A stretch of DNA of 64,000 bases from contig NZ_JACSQI010000001.1 in NCBI RefSeq assembly GCF_014836715.1, forward strand, positions 308,132-372,131, read 5' to 3'. This stretch comes from Escherichia whittamii. Its GTDB lineage: Bacteria > Pseudomonadota > Gammaproteobacteria > Enterobacterales > Enterobacteriaceae. The stretch's first letter is position 1. Each line of letters opens with the position of its first letter. A program made the position numbers and the translations under genes. Shown here in pieces: positions 1-10,833 of the stretch. The notes below the pieces were generated by a model. The model worked only from the letters and a program-made list of their open reading frames with translations. It had not been told where the DNA came from and searched no databases.

Positions 1-3000
1 GCGACTCACGCTCCTGGGCCACGAGATCGCGATAAACGGAGAGCCACCGCTGTTGCAGGAAGGTGATCGCGTTGATTGTTTTATCCCGCAGATGTTCGGC
101 TCTTGCGCCATGCAACGCCGTACCTTTCACCAGCCGTTCCAGCGCCGTGTCGATATCAAGAACCGGGCGTTCCAGCCAGATTTTAAAGCGTTCGCATTTT
201 GATTGCCCGTCATCTTCACCGAAAAACCAGAGGCTATCGAGGCTGGTTTTCTCTTTATCGGTTTCGCCAATAACGTTACATAAAAAGTCGGACAGTAATA
301 ATGCATTGACGTGACGTTGCACCAGTCGAGCGGAGTTCATCGCAACCATGGGTGCCGGGATCATGGTTTCAAACGGCCAGAGCGGGTTGGCAAAAACCTG
401 CTGGTCGTGTGGGTTACCTTTACATAGGGTGTAAGAGATCGCACGCGACTCTTTACTACGCCCGGCTCGCCCGGCGCGCTGTAAATAGTTGGCCGGATGT
501 GGCGGAACGTTGTTCATTACCACCGCAGTAATGCCCCCGATATCAACCCCCATTTCCATGGTGGTTGAACAGTTGAGAACATTAAGTTGCCCATTCTTGA
601 ACATCTTTTCATAGCTTTGCAGGCGCTCTGAAGACTGCTGGGCTGAGTGCTCGGCTGTACGGTAGTAGAAGCCGCCTTCCACGACACGATCGTTAATGTC
701 TGTCCAGACGTTTTCTGACCGCAATTGTGCGATCAGCGGATCATTGCTGACCCAGTCGCGTGCTTTTGCCAGACCCTCTGCGTAGTCTTCCTGTGAACGA
801 TCCAGCTTCCAGATTTCCGGCATGGTGACTTTCTGCGCGACAAAACTGTCATATTGCACCTGGGTAAGATGCTCGAACGAAATATGGGTAGGCAGATAAG
901 GGGTTAAGCCTTTAAAAGCCGTATCCAGGATTTTATTGGTTACCGGGCAAATCCAGGCATCCGTGATTAAAGAAAAAGTCATATGCTCTTTCGGTAAATA
1001 AAAACGGTTGCCATCGGGTTTCAGTACTGCAAGCGGTCCGGTAAGTTGGGCCCATGCTTCTTTCAGCCATGTATTGATAATATCAATAGTCGCCGTATTG
1101 ACGGTTTTGAATCCGGCTCCCAGCATCAGCAACTTCGCTAAACGATGGGTTATATTGCCATTACGAATTTGAGGCCAGCGTCTGTTCTGATTATCTTCAG
1201 GATCTTTTGATTCCGGGTTACGGACGAATTTTGATGAAAAACGGCTACCGATCCAGTTTTTCAGCTCATCATCCAACTGTGTGAAGTTACTCTCACGAAC
1301 GTAATGATCCAGCGTAACTTTGAGAAAATCGCGCCAGTCATCCAGCGTTAATCCTTTTTCCTGCCAGTGCAGAGGGATCTTATGTATTTTCTCCAGTCCC
1401 AGGTAACCAACCTGAACAAGCCCCTGTGTTTCCAGGCTGTTGGTTCGTTTAGGGCGACGCATGAATTCCCGGAACAACAACATTTCCGAAAGCTTTAGAG
1501 GCCCGCCGTTTTCATTAAAAACTTCAGGCTTAAGATAATGGTTATATTGCAGAACCGGCCCGCGGATATCGGCTCTCTCTTTAAGCTCGTTAACCATTTC
1601 TGTCCAGGTTCGGGATACCAGAATAGTCGCGGCTTTCCCACCGGTTGCAGCCTGATAAGCCTGTTCAAGCTGTTCAGCCTGCGCTTGCGACAATTTAGCC
1701 TGGTCCGGCAATCCCCAGCTTCGATATTCTTCTGCCTGCTCACGGGCTTGCTTCGCCCTGGCCGCTAATTTTTCCAAATCGGCATTGGCATTCGGCGCTG
1801 TGGACGTTTGTGTCCGTTGATGCCAACTCAGAATTTCGACTACGCTTCCACGTAAGCGACTGCGTTCTGCTTCTTGCTGCATACGCACCGCCATTCTGGC
1901 TGTACCTTGTCGACTGTCCGTAAAAGTAATGAGTCGACGTCCTCGCCCTGGCAACGAATCTGGTCCGACGCCCTCTTTGCCTTCATCACTGGTAAAGTCC
2001 TGACAATACTCAAGAACGGTGGGCACGATGTTAGTAACGTAAAATGGCCCTCCTAATAATGCACGCCGGAAGGGCTGTTTCCCGCTCACGCCGCTGTAGC
2101 CACAGCCACTGGCGCCACAAACCTTTTTATCATTAATAATCAGCGGAATGCTGTCATTGTTAATAACGCCAATACGGCGCGTCTGGCGGTCGAGGCGTTG
2201 TAGGGTATAGCCTGTCTCGCTGCTCTCTTCTGCGGCAATAATCAACGGAGGCAGGAAACCGTTCTCTTTTTCGACTTTTTCCGCTGTAGCGTCATGTTCA
2301 ACAGGTACTTCATCCTGCAAAGAGAATTCATCGCCACCTTTATTTTCCCACTGGACTAGTTTGCCCTTTTTATCCTGTGCCAGAAGATGAGGCTCATTAC
2401 AATCATTACAGAATGCAACTTCGTATACAGGGCTTCCACAGTCACAATTTTGTCGCTGGTTCACATATACATAGCCAAAGGGCCAGCCTTTTTCGAGCGG
2501 TGTACCGTGCTTTAACTTACAATCTTTATCAACACAAGCCCATATTCCCTGGGTATTACGCTGGAAGATATGCGCCCTGACTTTAAGAAATGCGGGAGCT
2601 TTTGCATTAGGTTGGGTACCTGAACAGACGTCGATCCAACGCAGTACTTCCTGCTGGCTGTAATGCTTTTTAGTCAAAGCATTTAACCGCTGCATCATCT
2701 CATCCAGCCTCATTGGATTGGGCTGTTTGACCAACATCTCACGTATGTAACGCGCTTCGGGGGAGTGCGTGAGCGCATAAAAGCGATCCGGACTTATTCC
2801 TTTAATTTTATTGTTATTTTTATCTTTTATATCCTCATCAGGTATTTGCTCTATTTCGTCTAACGGAATAGAAACGTTCTTGCACGGTTCCAGCTCAGGA
2901 ATCACCCGACTTCCGTCCAGAACATCGATGCGCTCCTGCGGAATACCAGATAACTCAGAGAGAAATTTTTTCAGCTGTTTTTCAGCATCGCTGCCGGCAA

Positions 3001-3910
3001 TGGTCGCAGAGGTCGCTACAAAGCGCACGTCATCTGGTGTCACGCCAAACGCTGTCATCACACGACGCAGCTGGAGCGCCAGTTCAGCGGCCTGCGACCC
3101 TACATAAGTATGAGCTTCATCCAGTACGATCCAACGTAGTGATTTTTGTTCTCTGGATTGCTGGATAATTGGGGCGTCGATCTGGCGAACCATCATATAT
3201 TCCAGCATCGTGCCATTGGTCACCAGAATCGGAGCTGGTTCTTCACGCATTTTTTCGCGCGAGAGCACCTCATTCGGCCTTTTTGCCTGTTCGCTTTTTA
3301 CCGAAGCGTGTAGGTTTTCGGTGTTGCCGTTGTAAAGGCAGTAGCGGATCCCAGTACCAAAACCACGCGTCCAGGCATCCAGACGCTCGCGCTGTGAATT
3401 GATCAGGGCGTTCAATGGATAGAGAAAAAGGGCTCGGACACCGACCAACGGATTGTTGCCGTTTTCATGCAATTCCCGGTAGAGATCTTCCAGCACCGGA
3501 ACCATAAAACATTCCGTTTTACCTGAACCCGTACCACTGGTTACCACCACCGAATGTTTCTTTTCCAGCAAAGCTTTCCAACTGGCTAACTGGTGCGTAA
3601 AAGGCTTCCAGTCAGCACCAAACCGGTACCGGCCATTACTCTGATCATCCAGTGAATCAACCACTGCTTTGCTCAACAATGCGTTGCCTTCCGTCAGGCT
3701 GCGCATCGTGTGGTTTGACTCCTTCCAGCCAAACATTTGCTGGAATACCGGAGAAGCAAGGAATGAGCCCGGTTTCCCACAATCAGCCCCCATTTGCTGC
3801 GCGAGATGTTCACGCAACTGCGGGTTTGTAACGCCCATGATACTGAGCGTTGCTTCAGTTGAACGAGACAACGATTGTTCAATAAGTGACGAAAAATAGC
3901 GTGTAGTCAT
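1..3910 (-). CDS. druE: DruE-like DEAH-box helicase, Druantia type III (C-terminus beyond window)
   Basis: The frame is open from an ATG at 3910 to the left edge, so about 1,303 N-terminal residues are visible and the end is cut off. Helicase motifs are clear: Walker A GTGSGKT near residue 126, DEAH near 264, SAT (motif III) shortly after, MEMGVDIGG near 1117 and the arginine-finger motif QRAGRAGR near 1145. Between the two RecA-like lobes lies a long insert with several Cys pairs (CDCG, CNDCN, CGASGCG), probably zinc-binding, and an Ala/Gln/Glu-rich helical stretch near residues 690-740. The start has AGGA/AAGG just upstream and lies only 12 bases after the druH stop, so the two are probably translated from one mRNA. 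A giant helicase directly behind druH is the Druantia type III layout; the DUF1998 region typical of DruE would lie outside the window. It corresponds in position to the K-12 yjiV remnant. The role in anti-phage defence is inferred from the family. Confidence 0.85.
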   Translation of the reverse strand, partial: MTTRYFSSLIEQSLSRSTEATLSIMGVTNPQLREHLAQQMGADCGKPGSFLASPVFQQMFGWKESNHTMRSLTEGNALLSKAVVDSLDDQSNGRYRFGADWKPFTHQLASWKALLEKKHSVVVTSGTGSGKTECFMVPVLEDLYRELHENGNNPLVGVRALFLYPLNALINSQRERLDAWTRGFGTGIRYCLYNGNTENLHASVKSEQAKRPNEVLSREKMREEPAPILVTNGTMLEYMMVRQIDAPIIQQSREQKSLRWIVLDEAHTYVGSQAAELALQLRRVMTAFGVTPDDVRFVATSATIAGSDAEKQLKKFLSELSGIPQERIDVLDGSRVIPELEPCKNVSIPLDEIEQIPDEDIKDKNNNKIKGISPDRFYALTHSPEARYIREMLVKQPNPMRLDEMMQRLNALTKKHYSQQEVLRWIDVCSGTQPNAKAPAFLKVRAHIFQRNTQGIWACVDKDCKLKHGTPLEKGWPFGYVYVNQRQNCDCGSPVYEVAFCNDCNEPHLLAQDKKGKLVQWENKGGDEFSLQDEVPVEHDATAEKVEKENGFLPPLIIAAEESSETGYTLQRLDRQTRRIGVINNDSIPLIINDKKVCGASGCGYSGVSGKQPFRRALLGGPFYVTNIVPTVLEYCQDFTSDEGKEGVGPDSLPGRGRRLITFTDSRQGTARMAVRMQQEAERSRLRGSVVEILSWHQRTQTSTAPNANADLEKLAARAKQAREQAEEYRSWGLPDQAKLSQAQAEQLEQAYQAATGGKAATILVSRTWTEMVNELKERADIRGPVLQYNHYLKPEVFNENGGPLKLSEMLLFREFMRRPKRTNSLETQGLVQVGYLGLEKIHKIPLHWQEKGLTLDDWRDFLKVTLDHYVRESNFTQLDDELKNWIGSRFSSKFVRNPESKDPEDNQNRRWPQIRNGNITHRLAKLLMLGAGFKTVNTATIDIINTWLKEAWAQLTGPLAVLKPDGNRFYLPKEHMTFSLITDAWICPVTNKILDTAFKGLTPYLPTHISFEHLTQVQYDSFVAQKVTMPEIWKLDRSQEDYAEGLAKARDWVSNDPLIAQLRSENVWTDINDRVVEGGFYYRTAEHSAQQSSERLQSYEKMFKNGQLNVLNCSTTMEMGVDIGGITAVVMNNVPPHPANYLQRAGRAGRSKESRAISYTLCKGNPHDQQVFANPLWPFETMIPAPMVAMNSARLVQRHVNALLLSDFLCNVIGETDKEKTSLDSLWFFGEDDGQSKCERFKIWLERPVLDIDTALERLVKGTALHGARAEHLRDKTINAITFLQQRWLSVYRDLVAQERES

Positions 3911-3922
3911 CCTTATTCCTTT

Positions 3923-6900
3923 TTATTTTTTAGCAACATAACGCAACAGGCTGCACTGGAAGATGGTCTTAAACCAGCGGGAATCGAAGTCCCTGACTTG
4001 CCTCAGGAAAAATACGGCACCGGGTTTACGGTCAAATACAGCTTCAAAAGAAGTATTTCCGCTTGCCACAGCTGCAGCGAAGACGGGTAACCAGGCCACG
4101 GAATAGCGGTAGTCTGCGTCAGGATTAATACCAATCACTGGATTTTTTTGTGACATCACCCAGCTATGCAGACGCTTGCAGCCATATTCAGGCCAGCGAG
4201 CTTCACTGTGCTCACGTAAAAGCTCCTGATACCACTCGTGGACAAAAGACTCAGGAATAGACGGGGGGAGATATCCGTTACTTAACCATTTCTCAATTTC
4301 GTCGGCATATGTCGGGAACACGAGCCCCAGTCGTTGAAACATATTAGTAACCAGTAACTTCTGGGTTTCCTCTGGTGCACCTTTTTGGCTCAGGAACAAT
4401 TTGAAACGCTCAGATGCAGCTTTGATCTCAAAGATGGGGAAAAACTCCCATAAAATAGGGAACTCATTCTCAATACGACTCAGATACTCTGCTGACATTT
4501 CGAATTTGAAGAGCGACATCGCCAGTGCCTGCGGATGCTGCACCAGTGCACGCCATACTTCAAAGGTTGCCAGCGGTAAATAACCAAATTGATCGTACAG
4601 ACTACGCATAAATTGCCAGCCGGAATGGGCAGGATCGTTAGCCATCTGTCCGAGTACCAGTGTGATGGTATTAACTTCTGCCTGTGGATTAAAAAGCTGG
4701 GTCGCTTTCTGCAATGAGCGGATGTTGCTTTCTTCTACCGGTAACGAAGATTCGCCACGAATGAAGCAGGGGCGAAAAGCCATCTCTTCACCCGGTTTAG
4801 GAACAACCAACCACGGTCCATTTTTGTTAACGATCGAGCTCAATTCATATTCACCGACAGGCACTCCCTCGCTCATTCTTGACGCTAAGGGAATGGATTT
4901 CCTCTCGGGTTCACTTAACAGCATGATAACGGGGGAAGGAATTTGTCCGCCTCGATGGTTCACCGACTGGCTGAATAATAGTTCTTTTTCATAGTCATAG
5001 CGCAGGTTGTATTTATAACGGCGAATTTGCCAGGCCATGACCACCCCCGCCCCCGTAATACGCATCTCAACAACCTGATCAATACCTGCCTCAAGTGAAA
5101 TCAGGTTCTCAATATGTTCGCGCAGACTATAGAGATTCAATTCAACAGGACGATCGCTCAATGCCGTATAACACCATTCGTGCCATGCCTGTAATCCACT
5201 AACGGAGCGCAAATGCAACTGCAATGTATATCTTGTCGGTTCACCATTTCTGGAAAACAGGAACGCTCTGGAACCCAGCAGATCATGCAGCGTAATGTTT
5301 TTATCCAGGGGACGTCCGTTTACATCAAGGGCCAGGCAACCTTTAGCAGGGAAAGGTAATTCAATGTCGATGGGGTCAGCCGCCAAATTAGGCAGAACTT
5401 GTAATGTAACAAATGCCGGAGGTATCCCTTCAGCTTTAAGCTGTATCTCTGTTCGCCCCTCGGTACGCTTACGTGTAGCCTCCAATGTTTTATCTTTAAG
5501 TTTTGCTACGCAAGGATGCTGTGTGGTGATTACGATAGAACCTTCATTTGCGCGCACACCGCCTTTTATCTCAACACTGAAATCTGCTGGCAGGATACCG
5601 ATTTTGCGACGTAAGAGCGTTTCATTATTACTATTCCGGATAGAAAGATATTGAGCCCCCATCATCTCTTGTATATGACATTGCTCAATTGATATTCCGC
5701 TCAGGTAACGCGTTACATCAATGCTCTGAATATCCGGTAGTGTAGAAATGACTTTTGGTACACCAATAAATGTCTCATCTGGATGACAAACCCAGCTTGC
5801 TCGCTTTCCATGTAGAGCAAATCCCCCGGTGTTAATTTGTTCTCTTCCGGTGCGAATCCGATAAGTTTCATTTGCTGTAATAGTAACGTCCCGACATCCT
5901 TTAACAGGTAACGCTCTAAGTCCTAATACGTTTATTGCGCTCGGTTGGCCATCAAAACCGACAACAGTGCTGTTGTCCCGGGGGAGCACAATCAGAACAT
6001 CGCTGCTTTGCACACTGCAGGAAGCCTGACCCTGTAATAGCCATCGTTCTGCATCAACGATGAAGGTTAATGGCACTTCGCCAATGGCAATTTCACTGTC
6101 ATCAAGTTTAATGCTCCCAACAATCATCCCTCCAGCACGAGCGACTAACGACAAACTTGCCGATGGTTTTTGCCTGACAAATCTCACTTCGCTTTTACGT
6201 AACCGAACTGTTGCCTGTCTGTTTTCCAGAGAGGCATAGGCTGGCCCAAGACCAGAAACTTCCTCACCATCTTCACAAATGGCAAGTTCAAAGCGCGTGG
6301 TTGAAGGCTCGCTGGTTATAGGGAAAGAAACTTCGTCAGGGAGAGATACTATCGCCCTAAACTCATCAGGATGCTTTTCTGACCAATAGAATCGGCAACG
6401 CTTACTCTTATTTTTTTGTACCCGAGGTTTAGCTTCAATAGAGGCTGCGCAAAGCAGTCCATTCAAAAAACGCGTTCCTGTTTCATCATCTAACGGTATT
6501 GGAAACTCGCTTCGCCAGGTAGGGTGAACCTTATCAAGCTGTCGTACTGGTTCTTTGTGATTTATTAGATTGTGAGTAAGTACTAAGGAATTGAGGTTAT
6601 CAGCCATATGGCTGATAAGTTCTACAGAAGTATCTTCGCTAAAAACAGTTGGCAGCGCTGATTTTTCTATGACAGCTCTTGCCAGCGAAAGGGCAGAAAA
6701 ACCTGACTGTTTTGCTTGCTCATATTGTCCAAGGATCCTCGAGAAAACAGCCAGAAAGCGACTGTCTGATTCTTTGAGTAGCCGGAAAGGTAAACCACCT
6801 TCACTGAATAATGTTCCGATAAAATTGCGTCGTTCAGATTCATAAAATCGAATTGGGCGCAGCCAGTAATCTTCCATCCCTTTCGGTACGATAGTACCAA

Positions 6901-7213
6901 GCTCTGTGGCGGTGAATGAAATTCCTATTTTTTTATATATAGGGTCCCACGTCCATCCGCATTGCCGTTCATAATCCCTGCGGTACCACTCAGAGCAAAA
7001 AAGAACAAAACAGGCAGCAAAGTCCCTATTACATATATTAGATTGTGATTGACCGACTGCACGGAGTAGCTGCGTTAATTGGTTATATTCATCATTGGTC
7101 GCATGATATTCATAAAGAGGACGGCCATCCGGTTGTCTCAACCCTCTAAGATTCACAAAGTTACTTAGCCAGGAAGTACATTTTACCCATGAAATGTATT
7201 CTGATTGATCCAA
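3923..7213 (-). CDS. druH: DruH-like protein, Druantia type III (intact YjiT)
   Basis: A protein of about 1,096 residues with no catalytic motif I recognise. It is hydrophilic, without a signal peptide or membrane segment; the middle third is rich in beta-strand-like segments and the C-terminal third is more helical and aromatic. The frame is open up to a TTG at 7261, but the TTG at 7213 (beginning MDQSEYISWVKC) is preferred because AAGGGG sits six bases before it; the residues further upstream look like translated leader. It precedes druE by 12 bases on the same strand. As I recall, K-12 YjiT is a shorter remnant with the same N-terminus; here the reading frame is complete. Family knowledge: DruH is the partner of DruE in type III Druantia and its mechanism is unknown. 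The alternative, that this is an unrelated large helicase-associated protein, is less likely given locus and order. Confidence 0.8.
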   Translation of the reverse strand: MDQSEYISWVKCTSWLSNFVNLRGLRQPDGRPLYEYHATNDEYNQLTQLLRAVGQSQSNICNRDFAACFVLFCSEWYRRDYERQCGWTWDPIYKKIGISFTATELGTIVPKGMEDYWLRPIRFYESERRNFIGTLFSEGGLPFRLLKESDSRFLAVFSRILGQYEQAKQSGFSALSLARAVIEKSALPTVFSEDTSVELISHMADNLNSLVLTHNLINHKEPVRQLDKVHPTWRSEFPIPLDDETGTRFLNGLLCAASIEAKPRVQKNKSKRCRFYWSEKHPDEFRAIVSLPDEVSFPITSEPSTTRFELAICEDGEEVSGLGPAYASLENRQATVRLRKSEVRFVRQKPSASLSLVARAGGMIVGSIKLDDSEIAIGEVPLTFIVDAERWLLQGQASCSVQSSDVLIVLPRDNSTVVGFDGQPSAINVLGLRALPVKGCRDVTITANETYRIRTGREQINTGGFALHGKRASWVCHPDETFIGVPKVISTLPDIQSIDVTRYLSGISIEQCHIQEMMGAQYLSIRNSNNETLLRRKIGILPADFSVEIKGGVRANEGSIVITTQHPCVAKLKDKTLEATRKRTEGRTEIQLKAEGIPPAFVTLQVLPNLAADPIDIELPFPAKGCLALDVNGRPLDKNITLHDLLGSRAFLFSRNGEPTRYTLQLHLRSVSGLQAWHEWCYTALSDRPVELNLYSLREHIENLISLEAGIDQVVEMRITGAGVVMAWQIRRYKYNLRYDYEKELLFSQSVNHRGGQIPSPVIMLLSEPERKSIPLASRMSEGVPVGEYELSSIVNKNGPWLVVPKPGEEMAFRPCFIRGESSLPVEESNIRSLQKATQLFNPQAEVNTITLVLGQMANDPAHSGWQFMRSLYDQFGYLPLATFEVWRALVQHPQALAMSLFKFEMSAEYLSRIENEFPILWEFFPIFEIKAASERFKLFLSQKGAPEETQKLLVTNMFQRLGLVFPTYADEIEKWLSNGYLPPSIPESFVHEWYQELLREHSEARWPEYGCKRLHSWVMSQKNPVIGINPDADYRYSVAWLPVFAAAVASGNTSFEAVFDRKPGAVFFLRQVRDFDSRWFKTIFQCSLLRYVAKK

Positions 7214-7696
7214 AGCAAGCCCCTTACAGATAAAAGAAACAAAAACAAAACCCCAGAACAAATTAAAACCAAAAGAAAACTTTTTAGGTTATCGTACAAT
7301 CAACTAGACGACAACAACTAATTTTCAGATCGGTACTTACAAATCATTTTAAGTAAAAAACAATACCGACCATCTATTAATCACGATTTATTTATCACCT
7401 GAGTTTATAATTTCAAATGAAAATAACCTATACATAATCAAAAAGTATTCAGTTACTAAAAATTAACTTTCCAAGATATAAAACAATTAGAGAAACTGCA
7501 CAATCGGGAATAATGAGAGTTGTAAAGTCAGTCAAAAAACACATGAAATTACTGTGCGTTTTTTGACCATTACTGACATACATCTAAAGAGGCTGGCGAA
7601 GAAAATATCCCTGTACACTCCATGACTATTGAGGAGGTGTCTTGGGAAAATGTTTATAACTTAATTTAAAAGTCAAAAACGTTTTAATTTCCCCCC
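7214..7696. other. AT-rich intergenic region upstream of druHE
   Basis: About 480 bases without a convincing gene. The half nearest druH is very AT-rich and should hold the druHE promoter on the minus strand, but I could not single out one hexamer pair. An imperfect dyad at 7531-7567 has arms starting gtcaaaaaac and ending gttttttgac around a short loop. It lies downstream of yjiS when read on the minus strand and could be its terminator or an operator. A 15-codon frame at 7622-7669 is too short to support. Confidence 0.5.
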
Positions 7697-7861
7697 TCAC
7701 TCCACATCCTCCCTGCGTAACCCAATATCCTTCAACCGCTCATCACTCATCTGCTGTAACACGCGCCGGGTCTGTCTATTCAGACACCAGCTTCTCACCG
7801 CCTGCCAGAGTTGCACGAAACCGATAAACGGCGCTTTGGCTTTGTTTTCGTGAAATTCCAT
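7697..7861 (-). CDS. yjiS: DUF1127 small protein YjiS
   Basis: A 54-residue basic protein starting MEFHENKAKAPF and ending GLRREDVE, the same length as K-12 YjiS. The C-terminal half carries the DUF1127 pattern: RRVLQQMSDERLKDIGLRR, an amphipathic helix ending in a conserved Leu-x-Asp-Ile-Gly-Leu turn. DUF1127 proteins are small cytosolic Arg-rich proteins, some of which bind RNA in other bacteria; no function is established for YjiS. GGAGG lies about eight bases before the start. It is transcribed divergently from yjiR and points toward druH. Confidence 0.85.
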   Translation of the reverse strand: MEFHENKAKAPFIGFVQLWQAVRSWCLNRQTRRVLQQMSDERLKDIGLRREDVE

Positions 7862-8037
7862 CTGCTGCCTCCTCATCTTTCAGAGGCTTAATCATCCGCC
7901 TTCTGGCAGTTCACAATACAGATTCAAATATTACTTTTATTTAACATACAGACAGGTTAAAACAACATCTGCATCCGGTTTTTTGCCAGCATCTGTACCG
8001 GTTTCTCTCTCTGTATGGTCCAAATAAGGAATACAGC

Positions 8038-9450
8038 ATGACGCGTTACCAACATCTGGCGACTCTGCTTGCCGGGCGAATTGAGCAAGGGCTGTATCGT
8101 CACGGGGAGAAATTGCCGTCGGTGCGCAGCTTAAGTCAGGAGCACGGCGTCAGCATCAGCACCGTGCAGCAGGCGTATCAGACGCTGGAAACGATGAAGC
8201 TCATCACCCCGCAGCCGCGTTCGGGTTATTTTGTCGCGCAACACAAAGCCCAGCCGCCAGTGCCGCCAATGACGCGTCCGGTGCAGCGCCCGGTGGAAAT
8301 TACCCAGTGGGATCAGGTGCTGGATATGCTGAAAGCGCATAGCGATAGTTCTGTAATTCCGTTCAGTAAAAGCACGCCGGATGTCGAAGCGCCCAGTCTG
8401 AAACCGCTCTGGCGTGAGCTAAGTCGGGTGGTGCAGCATAATCTACAAACCGTTCTCAGCTATGATTCGTTAACCGGTCAGCGGGTATTGCGCGAGCAGA
8501 TTGCCCGCCTGATGCTCGACAGCGGTTCGGTGGTTACCGCCGATGACATTATCATCACCAGCGGCTGCCATAACTCGATGTCGCTGGCGTTAATGGCGGT
8601 GTGTAAACCGGGCGATATTGTCGCGGTTGAATCGCCCTGTTATTACGGTTCGATGCAGATGCTGCGTGGCATAGGCGTGAATGTGATTGAAATCCCAACC
8701 GATCCAGAAACCGGCATCAGCGTTGAAGCCCTGGAACTGGCGCTGGAACAGTGGCCGATCAAAGGCATCATTCTGGTGCCAAACTGCAACAATCCGCTGG
8801 GATTTATTATGCCGGATGCGCGCAAACGGGCCGTTCTCACTCTTGCGCAACGCCATGATATTGTGATTTTTGAAGATGATGTCTACGGCGAACTGGCAAC
8901 GGAGTATCCGCGCCCGCGGAGCATTCATTCATGGGATAGCGACGGTCGGGTGCTGCTGTGCAGCTCATTCAGTAAAAGCATTGCCCCTGGCCTGCGCGTG
9001 GGCTGGGTCGCGCCAGGGCGTTATCACGATAAGCTGCTGCATATGAAATACGCCACCAGCAGCTTTAATGTGCCGTCCACGCAAATGGCGGCGGCAACGT
9101 TTGTGCTGGAAGGCCACTATCATCGCCATATCCGACGGATGCGGCAGAACTATCAGCGCAATATGGCGCTTTATACCTGCTGGATACGGGAATATTTTCC
9201 CTGCGAAATCTGTATTACGCGCCCGAAAGGCGGATTTTTACTGTGGATAGAATTGCCTGAACAGGTCGATATGGTCTGCGTCGCGCGGCAATTGTGCCGC
9301 ATGAAAATCCAGGTAGCGGCAGGCTCGATTTTCTCAGCTTCCGGTAAATACCGTAATTGCCTGCGCATCAACTGCGCTTTGCCACTCAGCGAAACCTATC
9401 GCGAAGCACTGAAGCAAATTGGCGAGGCCGTGTATCGGGCAATGGAATAA
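8038..9450 (+). CDS. yjiR: MocR-family transcriptional regulator YjiR
   Basis: A 470-residue protein of the GntR/MocR class. Residues 1-70 form a winged helix-turn-helix (GEKLPSVRSLSQEHGVSISTVQQAY). The rest is a fold-type I aminotransferase domain, with NPxG-like PNCNNPLGF near residue 250 and the PLP-binding lysine in SFSKSIAPGLRVGW at residue 313. MocR proteins use the aminotransferase domain as a PLP-dependent effector sensor and usually control a neighbouring gene; the target of YjiR is not known. Length equals the K-12 protein. The gene is alone, divergent from yjiS and convergent with rpnD. Confidence 0.93.
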   Translation: MTRYQHLATLLAGRIEQGLYRHGEKLPSVRSLSQEHGVSISTVQQAYQTLETMKLITPQPRSGYFVAQHKAQPPVPPMTRPVQRPVEITQWDQVLDMLKAHSDSSVIPFSKSTPDVEAPSLKPLWRELSRVVQHNLQTVLSYDSLTGQRVLREQIARLMLDSGSVVTADDIIITSGCHNSMSLALMAVCKPGDIVAVESPCYYGSMQMLRGIGVNVIEIPTDPETGISVEALELALEQWPIKGIILVPNCNNPLGFIMPDARKRAVLTLAQRHDIVIFEDDVYGELATEYPRPRSIHSWDSDGRVLLCSSFSKSIAPGLRVGWVAPGRYHDKLLHMKYATSSFNVPSTQMAAATFVLEGHYHRHIRRMRQNYQRNMALYTCWIREYFPCEICITRPKGGFLLWIELPEQVDMVCVARQLCRMKIQVAAGSIFSASGKYRNCLRINCALPLSETYREALKQIGEAVYRAME

Positions 9451-9566
9451 ATACGAAATCGTGACGACGCGCCTGAATTTCCTCTCACGAATAGCCTGTG
9501 ACTCGTTTTATCTCTGCTGGGTCATCACCAAATTCCAGTATGGCTTAGGAAAGTGCGCTTTGTTCA

Positions 9567-9600
9567 TGCCGGATGTGGCGCTAGCGCCTTATCCGGCATA
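9567..9600. repeat. REP element
   Basis: A single palindromic REP unit of the form tgccggatg...gcgccttatccggca, between the convergent genes yjiR and rpnD. Such units can form hairpins in the 3' ends of both transcripts. Confidence 0.8.
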
Positions 9601-9691
9601 AAAATATTGCAAATTCAATATATTGCATGGGCTATGTAAGCCTGTTAAGCGTAGCACATCAGGAAGTTTGGCGTTTGTCATCAGTCTCTGA

Positions 9692-10648
9692 TTAGTACTC
9701 GATCCATGGAGCGCGCTTTCTTTCAGGCAAGGGCTGTTCTAATGCCTGTATTTGCTCTGCCGAAAGTCCGGTATATCGTTGTATCCATTCAGGATCTGCA
9801 CCATTTTGCAAAAACAATCGGAGAAGGCGCTGTTCCCCTTCTTCTTTACCTTCGATCCTCCCTTCTTCCCTTCCCAACAGCCATCCCGCATTATGAATTC
9901 GCTCTGCAATCGTCATGATTCGCTCCCTGTGTTGTGGCATTCGACGGGTAAGTTCGCTGATAAACTCCTTAAAACTCACTTCATCACCAGTCAGTAAAAT
10001 GTAATTTAACAGCGCGGTTATCTGGCTGTCATTAGCACACTCTGTAACCAGTAATGCTACCAGTTGATCAATCAGCCCCATCATATTGCGCTGGCGAATA
10101 TGCTTTTGGATCAACTCCAACAGGGCGACTCTGCGATGCTGCACAATCTCGTCGTCCGGCACCACGGTGATATCCACCAGCGGGAACGCGGCGGTATAAA
10201 GCTTCCGTGCGGTAATCGGGTCGGCAAATTCATCCAGCCAGCACAAAGACCAGGGGTAAGGACTACGACTACCGTGATAAAACAGCATCGGAATGACCAG
10301 CGGTAGCGGTCGGCGTTTATCATGCTCTATATGGCGCTGCATCACCGCCATGGAATATCGCATCAGGCGAAAGGCCATATGTATATCCTCGCGGCTCTGA
10401 TGTTCAATCACCACATAGATATAGCCATCGCCTTCGCGGGTCTTTACCGACCACAGAATGTCGGAATGTAGCGCCCGTAATTTTTCATCGACAAAGCTGG
10501 CTGACTCCAGTTTTAAGGTGTCGAGATCGCACAGTTCACGTAAATCTTTGGGTAAATGGATCTCCATAAAATCCCGCGCAGTGTCAGGGTGTGTGAGAAA
10601 AGATTTGAATAATGCATCATGCGGCGTGCTGGTCGTGAAGTTTGTCAT
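9692..10648 (-). CDS. rpnD: Rpn-family recombination-promoting nuclease/putative transposase, intact
   Basis: A 318-residue member of the Rpn (transposase_31, PD-(D/E)XK) family. Catalytic-type residues are visible as D63 in HSDILW and E82/Q84 in VVIEHQS, the E-x-Q variant of the motif. The N-terminus ([11 protein letters not shown]) is the usual Rpn opening, and residues 255-275 are a Glu/Gly-rich helix of the sort that varies between family members. Rpn proteins are DNA endonucleases that promote RecA-independent recombination in E. coli and often contain internal start sites giving a separate C-terminal product. By position this is K-12 yjiP/yjiQ (rpnD), which is split there; here it is one continuous frame. 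It is convergent with yjiR and divergent from yjiN. Confidence 0.85.
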   Translation of the reverse strand: MTNFTTSTPHDALFKSFLTHPDTARDFMEIHLPKDLRELCDLDTLKLESASFVDEKLRALHSDILWSVKTREGDGYIYVVIEHQSREDIHMAFRLMRYSMAVMQRHIEHDKRRPLPLVIPMLFYHGSRSPYPWSLCWLDEFADPITARKLYTAAFPLVDITVVPDDEIVQHRRVALLELIQKHIRQRNMMGLIDQLVALLVTECANDSQITALLNYILLTGDEVSFKEFISELTRRMPQHRERIMTIAERIHNAGWLLGREEGRIEGKEEGEQRLLRLFLQNGADPEWIQRYTGLSAEQIQALEQPLPERKRAPWIEY

Positions 10649-10833
10649 GGCGGTCCGTCACCTATAAAAGAGATGGCCTGACTTTAGCGATTAATAAACC
10701 AACTCTCACCCGGCAATATCCCGTTCCCCGAGGCGCTTTCCAGGCTATTTTTATTCTTCTGCAAGCGATACATTTTTATGGAAGATATCTCGCTTTTTGC
10801 GCTTTCTTATCGTCAGGCTCTATTCTTAACATT

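Noticed and set aside
3694..3882. A 62-residue minus-strand frame near the start of druE
   Set aside because: It is in a different frame from the helicase, whose N-terminus covers the same bases with clear motif continuity.
7622..7669. A 15-codon frame following the dyad upstream of yjiS
   Set aside because: Too short, no clear ribosome site at its start and no known counterpart.
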